NCBI RefSeq assembly: GCF_019316905.1 | Contig: NZ_CP079216.1 | Location: 868,001 to 932,000, forward strand | DNA length: 64,000 nt | Reading direction: 5' to 3' | Origin: Tessaracoccus palaemonis | Lineage (GTDB): Bacteria > Actinomycetota > Actinomycetes > Propionibacteriales > Propionibacteriaceae | Shown here: positions 17,194 through 26,247 of the stretch, piece by piece | Numbering within the stretch: position 1 is the first letter of the stretch | Layout of the letters: each line of letters opens with the position of its first letter | Program-made: the position numbers and the translations under genes | Notes under the pieces: model-generated | What the model saw: the letters and a program-made list of their open reading frames with translations, nothing else | What the model was told of the DNA's origin: nothing | Database searches by the model: none

Positions 17194-17229
17194 CGAACGG
17201 GGCCCGGCGTGGTTGCCGGACCCCGTTCG
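17194..17229 (-). terminator. Terminator of cysK
   Basis: 15-bp stem with one mismatch (17194-17208 with 17215-17229) and a 6-nt loop, 12 bp beyond the cysK stop. Confidence 0.75.
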
Positions 17230-17240
17230 CGGGACTCAGA

Positions 17241-18170
17241 TCACTTGTCGAGCAGACCCTCGAAGAGGACGGTGGACAGGTAGCGCTCGCCGAAGTCGGC
17301 GGTGATGGCCACGATGGTCTTGCCGGCGTTCTCGGGGCGGGCGGCGATCTCGGCCGCGGCGGAGAGGGCGGCGCCCGACGAGATGCCCACCAGCAGGCCC
17401 TCCTCGGTGGCGGCCTTGCGGGCGAACTCGACGGCCTGGTCGATGTTGCGGGGGAGGACCTCGTCGATCACGGAGCGGTCGAGGATCTCGGGGATGAAGT
17501 TGGCGCCGATGCCCTGGATCTTGTGCGGGCCGGGCTGGCCGCCGGACAGGATCGGCGACTCGGCGGGCTCGACGGCGACGATCTGGACCTCGGGCTTGCG
17601 CTCCTTGAGGACCTGGCCGACGCCGGAGATGGTGCCGCCGGTGCCGACGCCCGCGACGAGGATGTCGATCGTGCCATCGGTGTCGTTCCAGATCTCCTCG
17701 GCGGTGGTCCTGCGGTGGATCTCCACGTTGGCCTGGTTGGCGAACTGGCGGGCCAGCACGCCGCCGCGCTCCTTGGCGATCTCCTCGGCCTTCTCGACCG
17801 CGCCACGCATGCCGCCGGGGCCGGGGGTGAGCACGAGCTCGGCGCCGAACGCGCGCAGCAGCGCGCGACGCTCCAGAGACATGGTCTCGGGCATCGTCAG
17901 GACGACGTTGTAGCCACGCGCGGCGCCGACCATGGCGAGCGCGATGCCGGTGTTGCCGGAGGTGCCCTCGACGATGGTGCCGCCCGGCTTCAGCTCGCCG
18001 GAGGCCTCTGCGGCATCGACGATGGCGACGCCGAGGCGGTCCTTCACGGAGTTGGCGGGGTTGTAGAACTCCAGCTTGGCGGCGACGGTCGCGTTGTCGC
18101 CGGCGATGCGGTTCAGCTTGACAAGGGGGGTGCGGCCGATCAGCGCCGTCACATCCGGGTAAATGCTCAT
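17241..18170 (-). CDS. cysK: Cysteine synthase A (O-acetylserine sulfhydrylase)
   Basis: 309 aa, the usual length. A PLP enzyme that makes cysteine from O-acetylserine and sulfide. The ATG at 18170 is chosen because the family sequence starts there ([19 protein letters not shown]). The PLP lysine lies in NPANSVKDR, the substrate loop is TSGNTG, and the phosphate-binding loop is [10 protein letters not shown]. The C-terminal serine that contacts the PLP ring nitrogen is in GISSGAA. No serine acetyltransferase gene follows here. Transcribed toward the palindrome region, divergent from guaA. Confidence 0.96.
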   Translation of the reverse strand: MSIYPDVTALIGRTPLVKLNRIAGDNATVAAKLEFYNPANSVKDRLGVAIVDAAEASGELKPGGTIVEGTSGNTGIALAMVGAARGYNVVLTMPETMSLERRALLRAFGAELVLTPGPGGMRGAVEKAEEIAKERGGVLARQFANQANVEIHRRTTAEEIWNDTDGTIDILVAGVGTGGTISGVGQVLKERKPEVQIVAVEPAESPILSGGQPGPHKIQGIGANFIPEILDRSVIDEVLPRNIDQAVEFARKAATEEGLLVGISSGAALSAAAEIAARPENAGKTIVAITADFGERYLSTVLFEGLLDK

Positions 18171-18276
18171 GTCAGCGCCAACCCGCCTGACAGGGCCGTT
18201 TATTCCCGACGCAGCGGAGATTTTCCGGAGAGGCCCAGGCCAGGGCCCCGGACGTGCCACGGGTGCGTCGAAGCTC

Positions 18277-18289
18277 TAGACTCGGCCGC

Positions 18290-18290
<1 letters not shown>
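18277..18290 (+). promoter_or_regulatory. Leaderless promoter of guaA
   Basis: TAGACT (18277-18282) lies exactly 7 nt before the ATG at 18290, and no ribosome site is present. This TANNNT-N7-ATG form recurs before purU, metG and the 62282 gene. Confidence 0.6.
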
Positions 18291-19840
<1,550 letters not shown>

Positions 19841-19856
19841 TCCCACCCGGACGACC

Positions 19857-19892
19857 GACGGCCCCGCAGCTCGACGAAGCTGCGGGGCCGTC
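19857..19892. terminator. Shared terminator between guaA and the PspC operon
   Basis: Perfect 15-bp stem (19857-19871 with 19878-19892) and a 6-nt loop between convergent genes, so it can serve both strands. Confidence 0.8.
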
Positions 19893-19905
19893 CGCGTCAA
19901 TGGGC

Positions 19906-20166
19906 TCAGATGCCGACGTCGGTGTTCTTCCGGTCGGCGGCCCAGCGCTTCGCCTTCTCGATGCCGTCCTGCGCGATCGTCCCGCTCTGGCCCTCCTTCG
20001 GCAGGATGACCCACAGCAGGGCGTAGACGACCAGGGCGGTGCCGGCGCTGAACACGGTCAGCACGACGAAGGCGACGCGGATCCAGGTGGGGTCGAGGTT
20101 GGCGGCCTTGGCGATGCCTCCGGCCACGCCCGCGACGATGGCGTTGTTGCTACGGGACAGACTCAT
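19906..20166 (-). CDS. Small PspC-domain membrane protein
   Basis: 86 aa. It is a near-complete PspC domain: RSNNAIVAGVAGGIAKAANLDPTWIRVAFV leads into a membrane helix (VVLTVFSAGTALVVYALLWVILP). A short polar tail follows. It is the last gene of a three-gene minus-strand operon (365 aa, 63 aa, then this). PspC domains act in envelope-stress signalling. Its partner is likely the PspC-bearing histidine kinase on the other strand. Confidence 0.85.
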   Translation of the reverse strand: MSLSRSNNAIVAGVAGGIAKAANLDPTWIRVAFVVLTVFSAGTALVVYALLWVILPKEGQSGTIAQDGIEKAKRWAADRKNTDVGI

Positions 20167-20175
20167 GACATTTCC

Positions 20176-20367
20176 TTACTTGTTGCGGTTCCGGGTGGTG
20201 CCGCGGTGGATCAGCAGACCGATTCCCCCCGCGGCGGCGAGGATGACGGCCAGGATGGGCTGGATGGCGGCCGAGCTCAGCTGCCCGGCGAGGACGAGCA
20301 CGACGCCGAAGCCGATGGCGGCCAGGCCGAGCGCGATGGCGCCCGCGTCGATTCCGGGTCGGTTCAT
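20176..20367 (-). CDS. Small two-helix membrane protein
   Basis: 63 aa, not a recognised family. Two hydrophobic helices (about 10-28 and 34-53) and a basic C-terminal tail (HRGTTRNRNK). The ATG overlaps the stop of the upstream 365-aa PspC gene (ATGA), and the PspC gene follows 9 bp later, so it belongs to this envelope-stress-like operon. The coupling and clean membrane pattern support a real gene. Confidence 0.75.
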   Translation of the reverse strand: MNRPGIDAGAIALGLAAIGFGVVLVLAGQLSSAAIQPILAVILAAAGGIGLLIHRGTTRNRNK

Positions 20368-21461
20368 TCGCCCCTCACCACCTTGACATCCGAGGCGGTG
20401 GCGTCGATGACCAGCCGGTCGAGCACTGTCACGCCGGTGTCCGTCTCGACGTCGGGGTCCGCGGCAAGAGAACTGAGCGTCAGGTCCGAAGAGAGCTCGC
20501 CGACCGGCCCGGGGACGGCCACGGTGATGTCCGCGGCCACCGCGCGGATGACGACCTCGTCGACGCCGGTCAGGTCCGCCTCGCCCAGGTCGATGGTCTC
20601 GTCGGTCGCGGTGGCGCTGATCTCCAGGACCCCGGGGTCGGGTGCCGGGCCAGCGCCGGACTGGCTGGCGAGCCAGCCGCAGCTGAGGACGGCGACGGCA
20701 AGCGCCGCGAGCACCAGCCGCGGAACCCGACGCGTGCGCATCACCAGCGCGAGGACGACGGCCGTGGCGCCGGCCGCGACCACGCCGGCCGCCAGGGAGA
20801 CCACATCGGAGAACCCTGCCACGAAGTGAGCGATCGCGCCGACGCCGCCCCCGGCGGCCAGCACGGCGAGACCCGCCAGCCACGAGCGTCGGGCCCGGGG
20901 CGGGGCGGGCGTCGGGACGACAGGGGTGCTGTCGAGGTCCAGCTCTGGCACGGTGTGGACGCTGCTCCCCGCCGCGGCCTCGAGCCGGGACCGCCAGGCC
21001 ACGAGCTGCGCGTCGACGCTCAGCTCCTGGCCGGCGGGCTCGGGAAACCGGAAACCGCGCAGCGCGCGCCGCCGGACGACGATCACCGCGCCGAGCAGCA
21101 GGAACCCCGCACCCCAGGGCAGCGGCGTGGAGGCGGCCACCACGAACGTGAAGATGAGCGTCGTGATGATGACCGCGGCCTTCTGTGACCCGAGGCTCCA
21201 CGTCCGGAACGAGGGGAGCAGGGCATCGATGGGCCGGCTGCCCTGAGGGCCGCGGGTCAGCAGCGTGCCCCAGCCGTAGAGGGCGAGTCCGAGGCCCGCG
21301 CTGAGGGCAAGGACCACGAACGCAACGCGCACGATGATGACGTCCACGCCCAGCCGCTGCGCCATGGCGCGGCTCAGCCCCGACCCGAGACCGTCGGCCT
21401 CGCGGCGCGTCAGGTCCCGACAGCTCGGGTCGAGCCAGGCGAGGTCGAGTTCGGTGGACAT
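20364..21461 (-). CDS. PspC-domain membrane protein with C-terminal adhesin-like domain
   Basis: 365 aa. The ATG at 21461 follows GGAGG. An N-terminal PspC module (about 18-72; READGLGSGLSRAMAQRLGVDVIIVRVAFVVL) is followed by four or so further membrane segments. The C-terminal part (about 275-365; EISATATDETIDLGEADLTGVDEVVIRAVAADITVAV) resembles the DUF4097/LiaF-like beta-helical domain. The layout recalls LiaF in the LiaFSR system, where a membrane protein restrains the kinase. The kinase and regulator genes are encoded divergently next door. A negative regulator role is inferred. Confidence 0.8.
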   Translation of the reverse strand: MSTELDLAWLDPSCRDLTRREADGLGSGLSRAMAQRLGVDVIIVRVAFVVLALSAGLGLALYGWGTLLTRGPQGSRPIDALLPSFRTWSLGSQKAAVIITTLIFTFVVAASTPLPWGAGFLLLGAVIVVRRRALRGFRFPEPAGQELSVDAQLVAWRSRLEAAAGSSVHTVPELDLDSTPVVPTPAPPRARRSWLAGLAVLAAGGGVGAIAHFVAGFSDVVSLAAGVVAAGATAVVLALVMRTRRVPRLVLAALAVAVLSCGWLASQSGAGPAPDPGVLEISATATDETIDLGEADLTGVDEVVIRAVAADITVAVPGPVGELSSDLTLSSLAADPDVETDTGVTVLDRLVIDATASDVKVVRGE

Positions 21462-21575
21462 GCCTCCAGTGTGGCCGATGGCGCGAAACGACCGCATCGG
21501 GAAACCCCCTGAGCCGTCCCTGGATACCCCCGCCGGGGCTGGTTCCCAGGTGGGTCGACGTGACAGGCTGGACCC

Positions 21576-22823
21576 ATGACCAACCTGCCCGCGGCCCAGG
21601 ACGCGCCTGCCCGGGTGCCGCTGCGCCGGGCGGGCAGCGGCAAGGTCATCGCCGGCGTCGCCCAGGGGCTGGCCGCGCATCTCGGGATCAACGTGACGCT
21701 CGTGCGCGTCTGCTTCGTCATCGCGGCCATGTTCTCCGGCGCTGGGGCGCTGGCCTACGGCGCGCTGTGGGTGCTGGTGCCGCGTTCGCAGGGGTCCGAC
21801 GAACCCGCCGGGCTCGCGGCCGCGACGCGCAGGGGCATGCGCCCCGCGGCCGCCGCCCCCGTCAAGCCCGACGACGGCGTCGTGATCGCCGGCGGCCTTG
21901 TCGTGGTCGGCCTGTTGTGGCTCTTCGTGTCCGGCGGCGTCGTGCCGACCGGCCTGTTCTGGCCAGCCGTGATCGGCGGCCTCGGCGTCATCACCATCTG
22001 GCTGCAGGTCGACGAACGCGTCGCGCCCGAGGAGCGCAGGGGAGCGTGGCAGCGCCTCACGCGCGGCGGTGGCGCCATGAGCGTGCTGCGGCTGGTCGGA
22101 GGACTCGTGCTCGTCGGCCTCGGCATCTCGTGGATCCTCGCCACCCAGATCGGCCTGTCCCAGCTCCCGGGGGTGCTCGGCGCCTCCGGCGTGCTGCTCG
22201 CCGGACTCGTGGTCGTCGCCGCGCCCTGGCTGTACCAGCAGCGGGCCCGCGTCCGCAGGGCCGACGCGGAGCGCCTGCGTGCCGAGGCGAGGGCCGACAT
22301 GGCGGCTCACCTCCACGACTCGGTCCTGCAGACCCTCGCCCTGATCCAGCGACAGGCCAACGACCCCGCCACGGTCGCGCAGCTCGCCCGCCGCCAGGAG
22401 CGCGAACTGCGGACCTGGCTCTACGGCGAGACCGCGCGCGCAGCCTCGCTCCGCTCCGCGCTGAGGGAGATGACCTCCGACGTGGAGGGCCGGTTCCCCG
22501 TCGACGTCGAGCTGGTCTGCGTCGGCGACGCGACCGTCGACGACCGCGTCGAGGCGCTGATCATGGCCACGGGAGAGGCCGTCACCAACGCCGCGAAGCA
22601 CTCCGGGGCACCGCGGATCGACGTGTACGCCGAGGCCGAGGACGACCGCATCGAGATCTTCGTCCGGGACCGGGGCGCGGGCTTCGACCCCGACGCCGTT
22701 CCCTCGGGCAGGATGGGCGTGAGAGAATCCATCAAGGCCCGCATGGACCGCTACGGCGGCTCCGCGACGATCCGCTCCACCCCCGGTGAGGGCACCGAAG
22801 TGAAACTGGAGATCTCCCGATGA
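21576..22823 (+). CDS. Sensor histidine kinase with PspC input domain
   Basis: 415 aa. Residues about 17-70 are a PspC module (GSGKVIAGVAQGLAAHLGINVTLVRVCFVI). Further membrane helices extend to about 225. The HisKA_3 dimerisation helix carries the phospho-acceptor His247 (AAHLHDSVLQTLALIQ). The ATP-binding domain shows GEAVTNAAKHSG (N box) and DRGAGFDPDAVPSGRMGVRESI (G boxes). It overlaps the response regulator gene by 4 bp and is divergent from two PspC genes, suggesting that PspC-PspC contacts sense envelope stress. NarL/LiaS-type kinase. Confidence 0.93.
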   Translation: MTNLPAAQDAPARVPLRRAGSGKVIAGVAQGLAAHLGINVTLVRVCFVIAAMFSGAGALAYGALWVLVPRSQGSDEPAGLAAATRRGMRPAAAAPVKPDDGVVIAGGLVVVGLLWLFVSGGVVPTGLFWPAVIGGLGVITIWLQVDERVAPEERRGAWQRLTRGGGAMSVLRLVGGLVLVGLGISWILATQIGLSQLPGVLGASGVLLAGLVVVAAPWLYQQRARVRRADAERLRAEARADMAAHLHDSVLQTLALIQRQANDPATVAQLARRQERELRTWLYGETARAASLRSALREMTSDVEGRFPVDVELVCVGDATVDDRVEALIMATGEAVTNAAKHSGAPRIDVYAEAEDDRIEIFVRDRGAGFDPDAVPSGRMGVRESIKARMDRYGGSATIRSTPGEGTEVKLEISR

Positions 22824-23500
22824 CCGATGACGCCACCCCCGCTCCGACTCCCGTTCCGCTGTCGGAGCTGCGCGTGGTGATCGTCGACGACCATGCCATG
22901 TTCCGCGCAGGCGTGCGTCACGAGATCGGCGGCAGGTGCCTGGTCGTCGGCGAGGGCGAGGACGTCGACAGCGCCGTGGCCGTGATCGTCGAGCAGAAGC
23001 CGGACGTCGTGCTGCTCGACGTCCACCTGCCCGGCGGCGGCGGCGCGGAGGTCATCAAGCAGGTCCAGCCGCAGTGCCCCGACGTGAAGTTCCTGGCGCT
23101 GTCCGTCTCGGACGCGGCCCAGGACGTCATCGGCGTCATCCGCGCGGGGGCCCGCGGCTACGTCACCAAGTCCATCAGCTCCGACGAGCTGCTGGAGGGC
23201 ATGGCCCGGGTCGCGGCCGGCGACGCGGTCTTCTCGCCCCGGCTCGCGGGCTTCGTGCTCGACGCGTTCTCCGGAGCCGTCGACGTCGCCAGCATCGACG
23301 AGGAGCTGGACAAGATCTCCGCCCGCGAGCGCGAGGTCCTCAAGCTGATCGCGCGCGGCTACTCCTACCGCGAGGTCGCCAAGGAGCTGTTCATCTCCAT
23401 CAAGACGGTCGAAACCCACGTCAGCTCGGTGCTGCGGAAGCTGCAACTCAGCAACCGCCACCAGCTGACCAAGTGGGCCACCGACCGCCACCTGATCTGA
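22820..23500 (+). CDS. NarL/LuxR family response regulator
   Basis: 226 aa. Receiver domain with the phospho-acceptor Asp67 (VVLLDVHLPGG) and the acidic pair in VIVDDH. The C-terminal LuxR helix-turn-helix is SAREREVLKLIARGYSYREVAKELFISIKTVETHVSSVLRKL. It is cognate to the upstream kinase (ATGA overlap). Likely targets include the divergent PspC operon; no binding site was identified. Confidence 0.94.
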   Translation: MTDDATPAPTPVPLSELRVVIVDDHAMFRAGVRHEIGGRCLVVGEGEDVDSAVAVIVEQKPDVVLLDVHLPGGGGAEVIKQVQPQCPDVKFLALSVSDAAQDVIGVIRAGARGYVTKSISSDELLEGMARVAAGDAVFSPRLAGFVLDAFSGAVDVASIDEELDKISAREREVLKLIARGYSYREVAKELFISIKTVETHVSSVLRKLQLSNRHQLTKWATDRHLI

Positions 23501-23501
23501 C

Positions 23502-24488
23502 TCAGCGGCGCAGGGGAGCCAGCTGCGTCGGCGACGCGGCGGGCACGACGGCGGCCGCGTCGCCCAGCCGACCGGTCGCCTCGTCGAACGGCAGCACCGT
23601 CACCTGGTCGGACAGCTGGTTGCACACCAGCACCGCGCCGGGCACGTGCAGGTGGTGGCGCGGGTGGCTGCCGCCGGTCGCGACCTCCCCGGCGGGCTCC
23701 AGCTCGATGACGTGCTTCGTGGGGTCGTCGACGACCCGCAGCACCGCGAGCACGTCCGACCCGCGCACCCCCACGGTCAGCCAGCCGCCGACCTGCGCGA
23801 TCTCGGCGCACGCGTCACCGTCGGCGCCGGTGGCGCGCACCGGGTGCCTGCCGACGAGCTCGAGGGCGCCGGGCCAGCCGACGACCAGCACCTCGTTGCT
23901 GAACTCCGTCACGACGAACAACCACTCCTCGTGCACCACGAGGTGGCGCGGGCCGACCCCTGCCGGCAGCTGCAGCCTGTCGACCTCCGACAGCGCACCG
24001 TCGGCGACGCGGAAGCGGCGCAGCAGGTCGGCGCCGAGGTCGGTGGTGACGAAACCGCCGGTCGGCAGGGCTGCGGAGGCGTGGGCCCGCGTCACGTCTG
24101 CGTCGACGGCGGGGGCGCGCAGCGTCGTCGTGACCAGCCCGTCGTCGTCGAGGAGGTAGTGCAGCACGGCCCCGTCGCCCCAGCAGGCGACCGTCACCCC
24201 GGATCCGTCCGCCTCGACCCGCACATGGCAGGCGGCGGCGCCGGCTGGCCGCGTCTGCGCGGCGACATACGCGTCGCCCTCGCGGCGCAGCACCAGGAGG
24301 CGACCCTCGTGCTCCTCGACGGCGTACAGAACGTCCAGGCTCGGGTGCTGCACGACGAACGACGGAGACGCCGCCCCCGCCAGCAGGCCGCCGACGGTGA
24401 ACGCGGCCCCTTCCCAGGCTGCCGCGGAGATCCCCCGGCCGCTGCCGTGGGGCGGGGTGTAGCTGGCGAGCCACAGGTCCAGCGTCAT
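23502..24488 (-). CDS. Beta-propeller lactonase family protein
   Basis: 328 aa. The ATG at 24488 is preferred; an upstream in-frame ATG would add nine residues. The repeating pattern (PSFVVQHPSLDVLYAVEE, CHVRVEADGSGVTVACWGDG, GPRHLVVHEEWLFVVTEFSNEV, GSHPRHHLHVPGAVLVCNQLSDQVTVLPFDEATGRL) is that of the seven-bladed 6-phosphogluconolactonase (Pgl/YkgB-type) family. It would hydrolyse 6-phosphogluconolactone, or another lactone, in the cytoplasm. Its stop is 1 bp from the response regulator stop, in convergent orientation. Family assignment is good; the substrate is inferred. Confidence 0.82.
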   Translation of the reverse strand: MTLDLWLASYTPPHGSGRGISAAAWEGAAFTVGGLLAGAASPSFVVQHPSLDVLYAVEEHEGRLLVLRREGDAYVAAQTRPAGAAACHVRVEADGSGVTVACWGDGAVLHYLLDDDGLVTTTLRAPAVDADVTRAHASAALPTGGFVTTDLGADLLRRFRVADGALSEVDRLQLPAGVGPRHLVVHEEWLFVVTEFSNEVLVVGWPGALELVGRHPVRATGADGDACAEIAQVGGWLTVGVRGSDVLAVLRVVDDPTKHVIELEPAGEVATGGSHPRHHLHVPGAVLVCNQLSDQVTVLPFDEATGRLGDAAAVVPAASPTQLAPLRR

Positions 24489-24519
24489 GGCGTCGAGCCT
24501 AGCTGGCTCGGACATAGGC

Positions 24520-24547
24520 GACGGCGCCGGCCGGAGCCGGCGCCGTC
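24520..24547 (-). terminator. Terminator of the GlsB-like gene
   Basis: Perfect 12-bp stem (24520-24531 with 24536-24547) and a 4-nt CGGA loop, 32 bp past the stop of the GlsB-like gene. Confidence 0.75.
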
Positions 24548-24579
24548 GGGTAGGCGGGGAAGGAAAGGACGGGGAGGCG

Positions 24580-24843
24580 TCAGGCCTTCTTCTTGGTGAC
24601 GAATCCGTAGATCACCAGCAGCAGGAGCGCGCCGAGCACGGAGAAGATCAGCCCCTTGAGGGAGAAGATGTCCGAGTACGAGACGCCGAAGATCGCGCCG
24701 CCGATGAACCCACCGACGAGAGCGCCCGCGATGCCGAGCAGGATCGTCGCGACCCAGCCGCCACCCTGGTTGCCGGGCAGGATCGCCTTGGCGATGGCGC
24801 CTCCGAGGAGGCCGATGACGATGTAGGCAATGATGGTTCCCAT
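24580..24843 (-). CDS. GlsB/YeaQ/YmgE family stress-response membrane protein
   Basis: 87 aa. Start at ATG 24843; upstream in-frame starts add a polar extension that lacks family similarity. The family core is MGTIIAYIVIGLLGGAIAKAILPGNQGGGWVATILLGIAGALVGGFIG, then a last helix before the KKKA tail. Three membrane helices rich in glycine. Annotated elsewhere as transglycosylase-associated protein, but a precise role is not known. Confidence 0.9.
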   Translation of the reverse strand: MGTIIAYIVIGLLGGAIAKAILPGNQGGGWVATILLGIAGALVGGFIGGAIFGVSYSDIFSLKGLIFSVLGALLLLVIYGFVTKKKA

Positions 24844-24957
24844 GTGCCCAGCATGGCACTGACAAGGGGTCACAGTTACACGGATCGACCCTGATCCTGC
24901 CCGGCTATACGCCTTCGGCTGAATCGGGGACAACCCCGACAGGGGCGGATCCGACGC

Positions 24958-26190
24958 TCAGAACAGTGGCCTGAGCGGTGAGAGGAACAGCTCGGTGAGC
25001 TTCGCGACCCACGAGCGCCTTGCCCACCGTTCCTCGTTCAGCTGAACCGTGTTCGACTGGTCGGTGAGGAAGATCTCCTCCATCCGCTCGGCGACGTGCG
25101 GGTCGGCGATCTCCAGGTTGATCTCGTAGTTGCCCCACAGGCTCAGCCGGTCGATGTTGGCCGTGCCGATCGTCGACCAGCTGCCGTCGATCGTCGCGGT
25201 CTTCGCGTGCACCATCGCGCCCTGGAACAGGTACAGCTTGATGCCGGCCTCCAGCAGCGTCGTGTAGAAGCCGCGCGAGAGCCAGTCCGCGACGACGTGG
25301 TTGGACACGGCCGGCACGATGATCCGCACGTCGACGCCGCGGCGGCAGGCATCCCGCAGTGCGCGGATCAGGTCCTCGTCAGGGATCAGGTAGGCGTGCG
25401 TGAACCAGATCCGCTCGGAGGCGCGGTCGATGGCCTCCAGGTACATGTTGCGGATCGGGTACACCTGCAGCCGGGGCACATTGCGGTGCACCCACATCCG
25501 CGTCTGCCAGGTGCGCTTGGGGTTGTGCTCGATGCGCCTGCGCCGCCGCCCGGTGTGCAGGTTCCAGAAGTCGATGAACGCGTTCTCGATCTCCGCGGCC
25601 CCGGGGCCGACGATGCGGGCGTGGGTGTCGCGCCAGTCGGTCGCGTACAGCGAGCCGATGTTGTAGCCGCCGATGAACCCGATGACCCCGTCGACGACCA
25701 GCAGCTTGCGGTGGTCGCGGCCCCAGGTGCGCGGCGACCACGGGATCGGCATCGCCGGAAGGCGCAGCGTGCGGATCCGGTCCGGAAGCTGCTGGTAGAA
25801 CTTCGGGGGGACGACGAGGTTCGCGAACTCATCCCAGATGACGTGGACCTCGACGCCGCGGTCCGCGGCACGGATCAGGGCGTCCATGAAGCGCTGGCCC
25901 TCGTCGTCTCCCTTCCAGATGAAGGTCTCGAAGTAGACGCGCTCCTGGGCGAAGTCGATCGCCTCGATCATGTCGTCGAAGACATGTTCGCCGTACGTGT
26001 AGATGGTCAGCTCGCTCGACTCGAAAGCAATGGGCTCGGGTGGCGTGACCGGGAATCTGCGCAGCTTCCGGTGCTTCTTCCGACTGGCCTCCGTCACCGT
26101 GATGGCGATCACAGCGGCCAGCTGCCCCAGCACGAGGGCCACGGTCACGCGGTTGAACAGTCGAGTGAGCCGGGCGAACGTGCGACGCAT
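24958..26190 (-). CDS. Cardiolipin synthase-like phospholipase D family protein
   Basis: 410 aa. One membrane anchor at about 14-33. Two complete HKD motifs: HRKLLVVDGVIGFIGG and HAKTATIDGSWSTIGTAN, the paired catalytic sites of the PLD superfamily. The order, length and flanking GGYNIG and GTANID motifs fit bacterial cardiolipin synthases, which join two phosphatidylglycerols at the membrane. Actinobacteria more often use a CDP-alcohol-type enzyme, so another phosphatidyl-transfer reaction is possible. Divergent from pcrA. Confidence 0.88.
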   Translation of the reverse strand: MRRTFARLTRLFNRVTVALVLGQLAAVIAITVTEASRKKHRKLRRFPVTPPEPIAFESSELTIYTYGEHVFDDMIEAIDFAQERVYFETFIWKGDDEGQRFMDALIRAADRGVEVHVIWDEFANLVVPPKFYQQLPDRIRTLRLPAMPIPWSPRTWGRDHRKLLVVDGVIGFIGGYNIGSLYATDWRDTHARIVGPGAAEIENAFIDFWNLHTGRRRRRIEHNPKRTWQTRMWVHRNVPRLQVYPIRNMYLEAIDRASERIWFTHAYLIPDEDLIRALRDACRRGVDVRIIVPAVSNHVVADWLSRGFYTTLLEAGIKLYLFQGAMVHAKTATIDGSWSTIGTANIDRLSLWGNYEINLEIADPHVAERMEEIFLTDQSNTVQLNEERWARRSWVAKLTELFLSPLRPLF

Positions 26191-26247
26191 GTCTGCAGCT
26201 TACCGACGCGTCGATCGTCGGACCGGGAGGGTAATCTGACCCACGCT

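Noticed and set aside
25096-26247. A 384-residue N-terminal extension of PcrA
   Set aside because: It runs antisense through the PLD-family gene, and the helicase family begins at the ATG at 26248 behind its own -10-like box.
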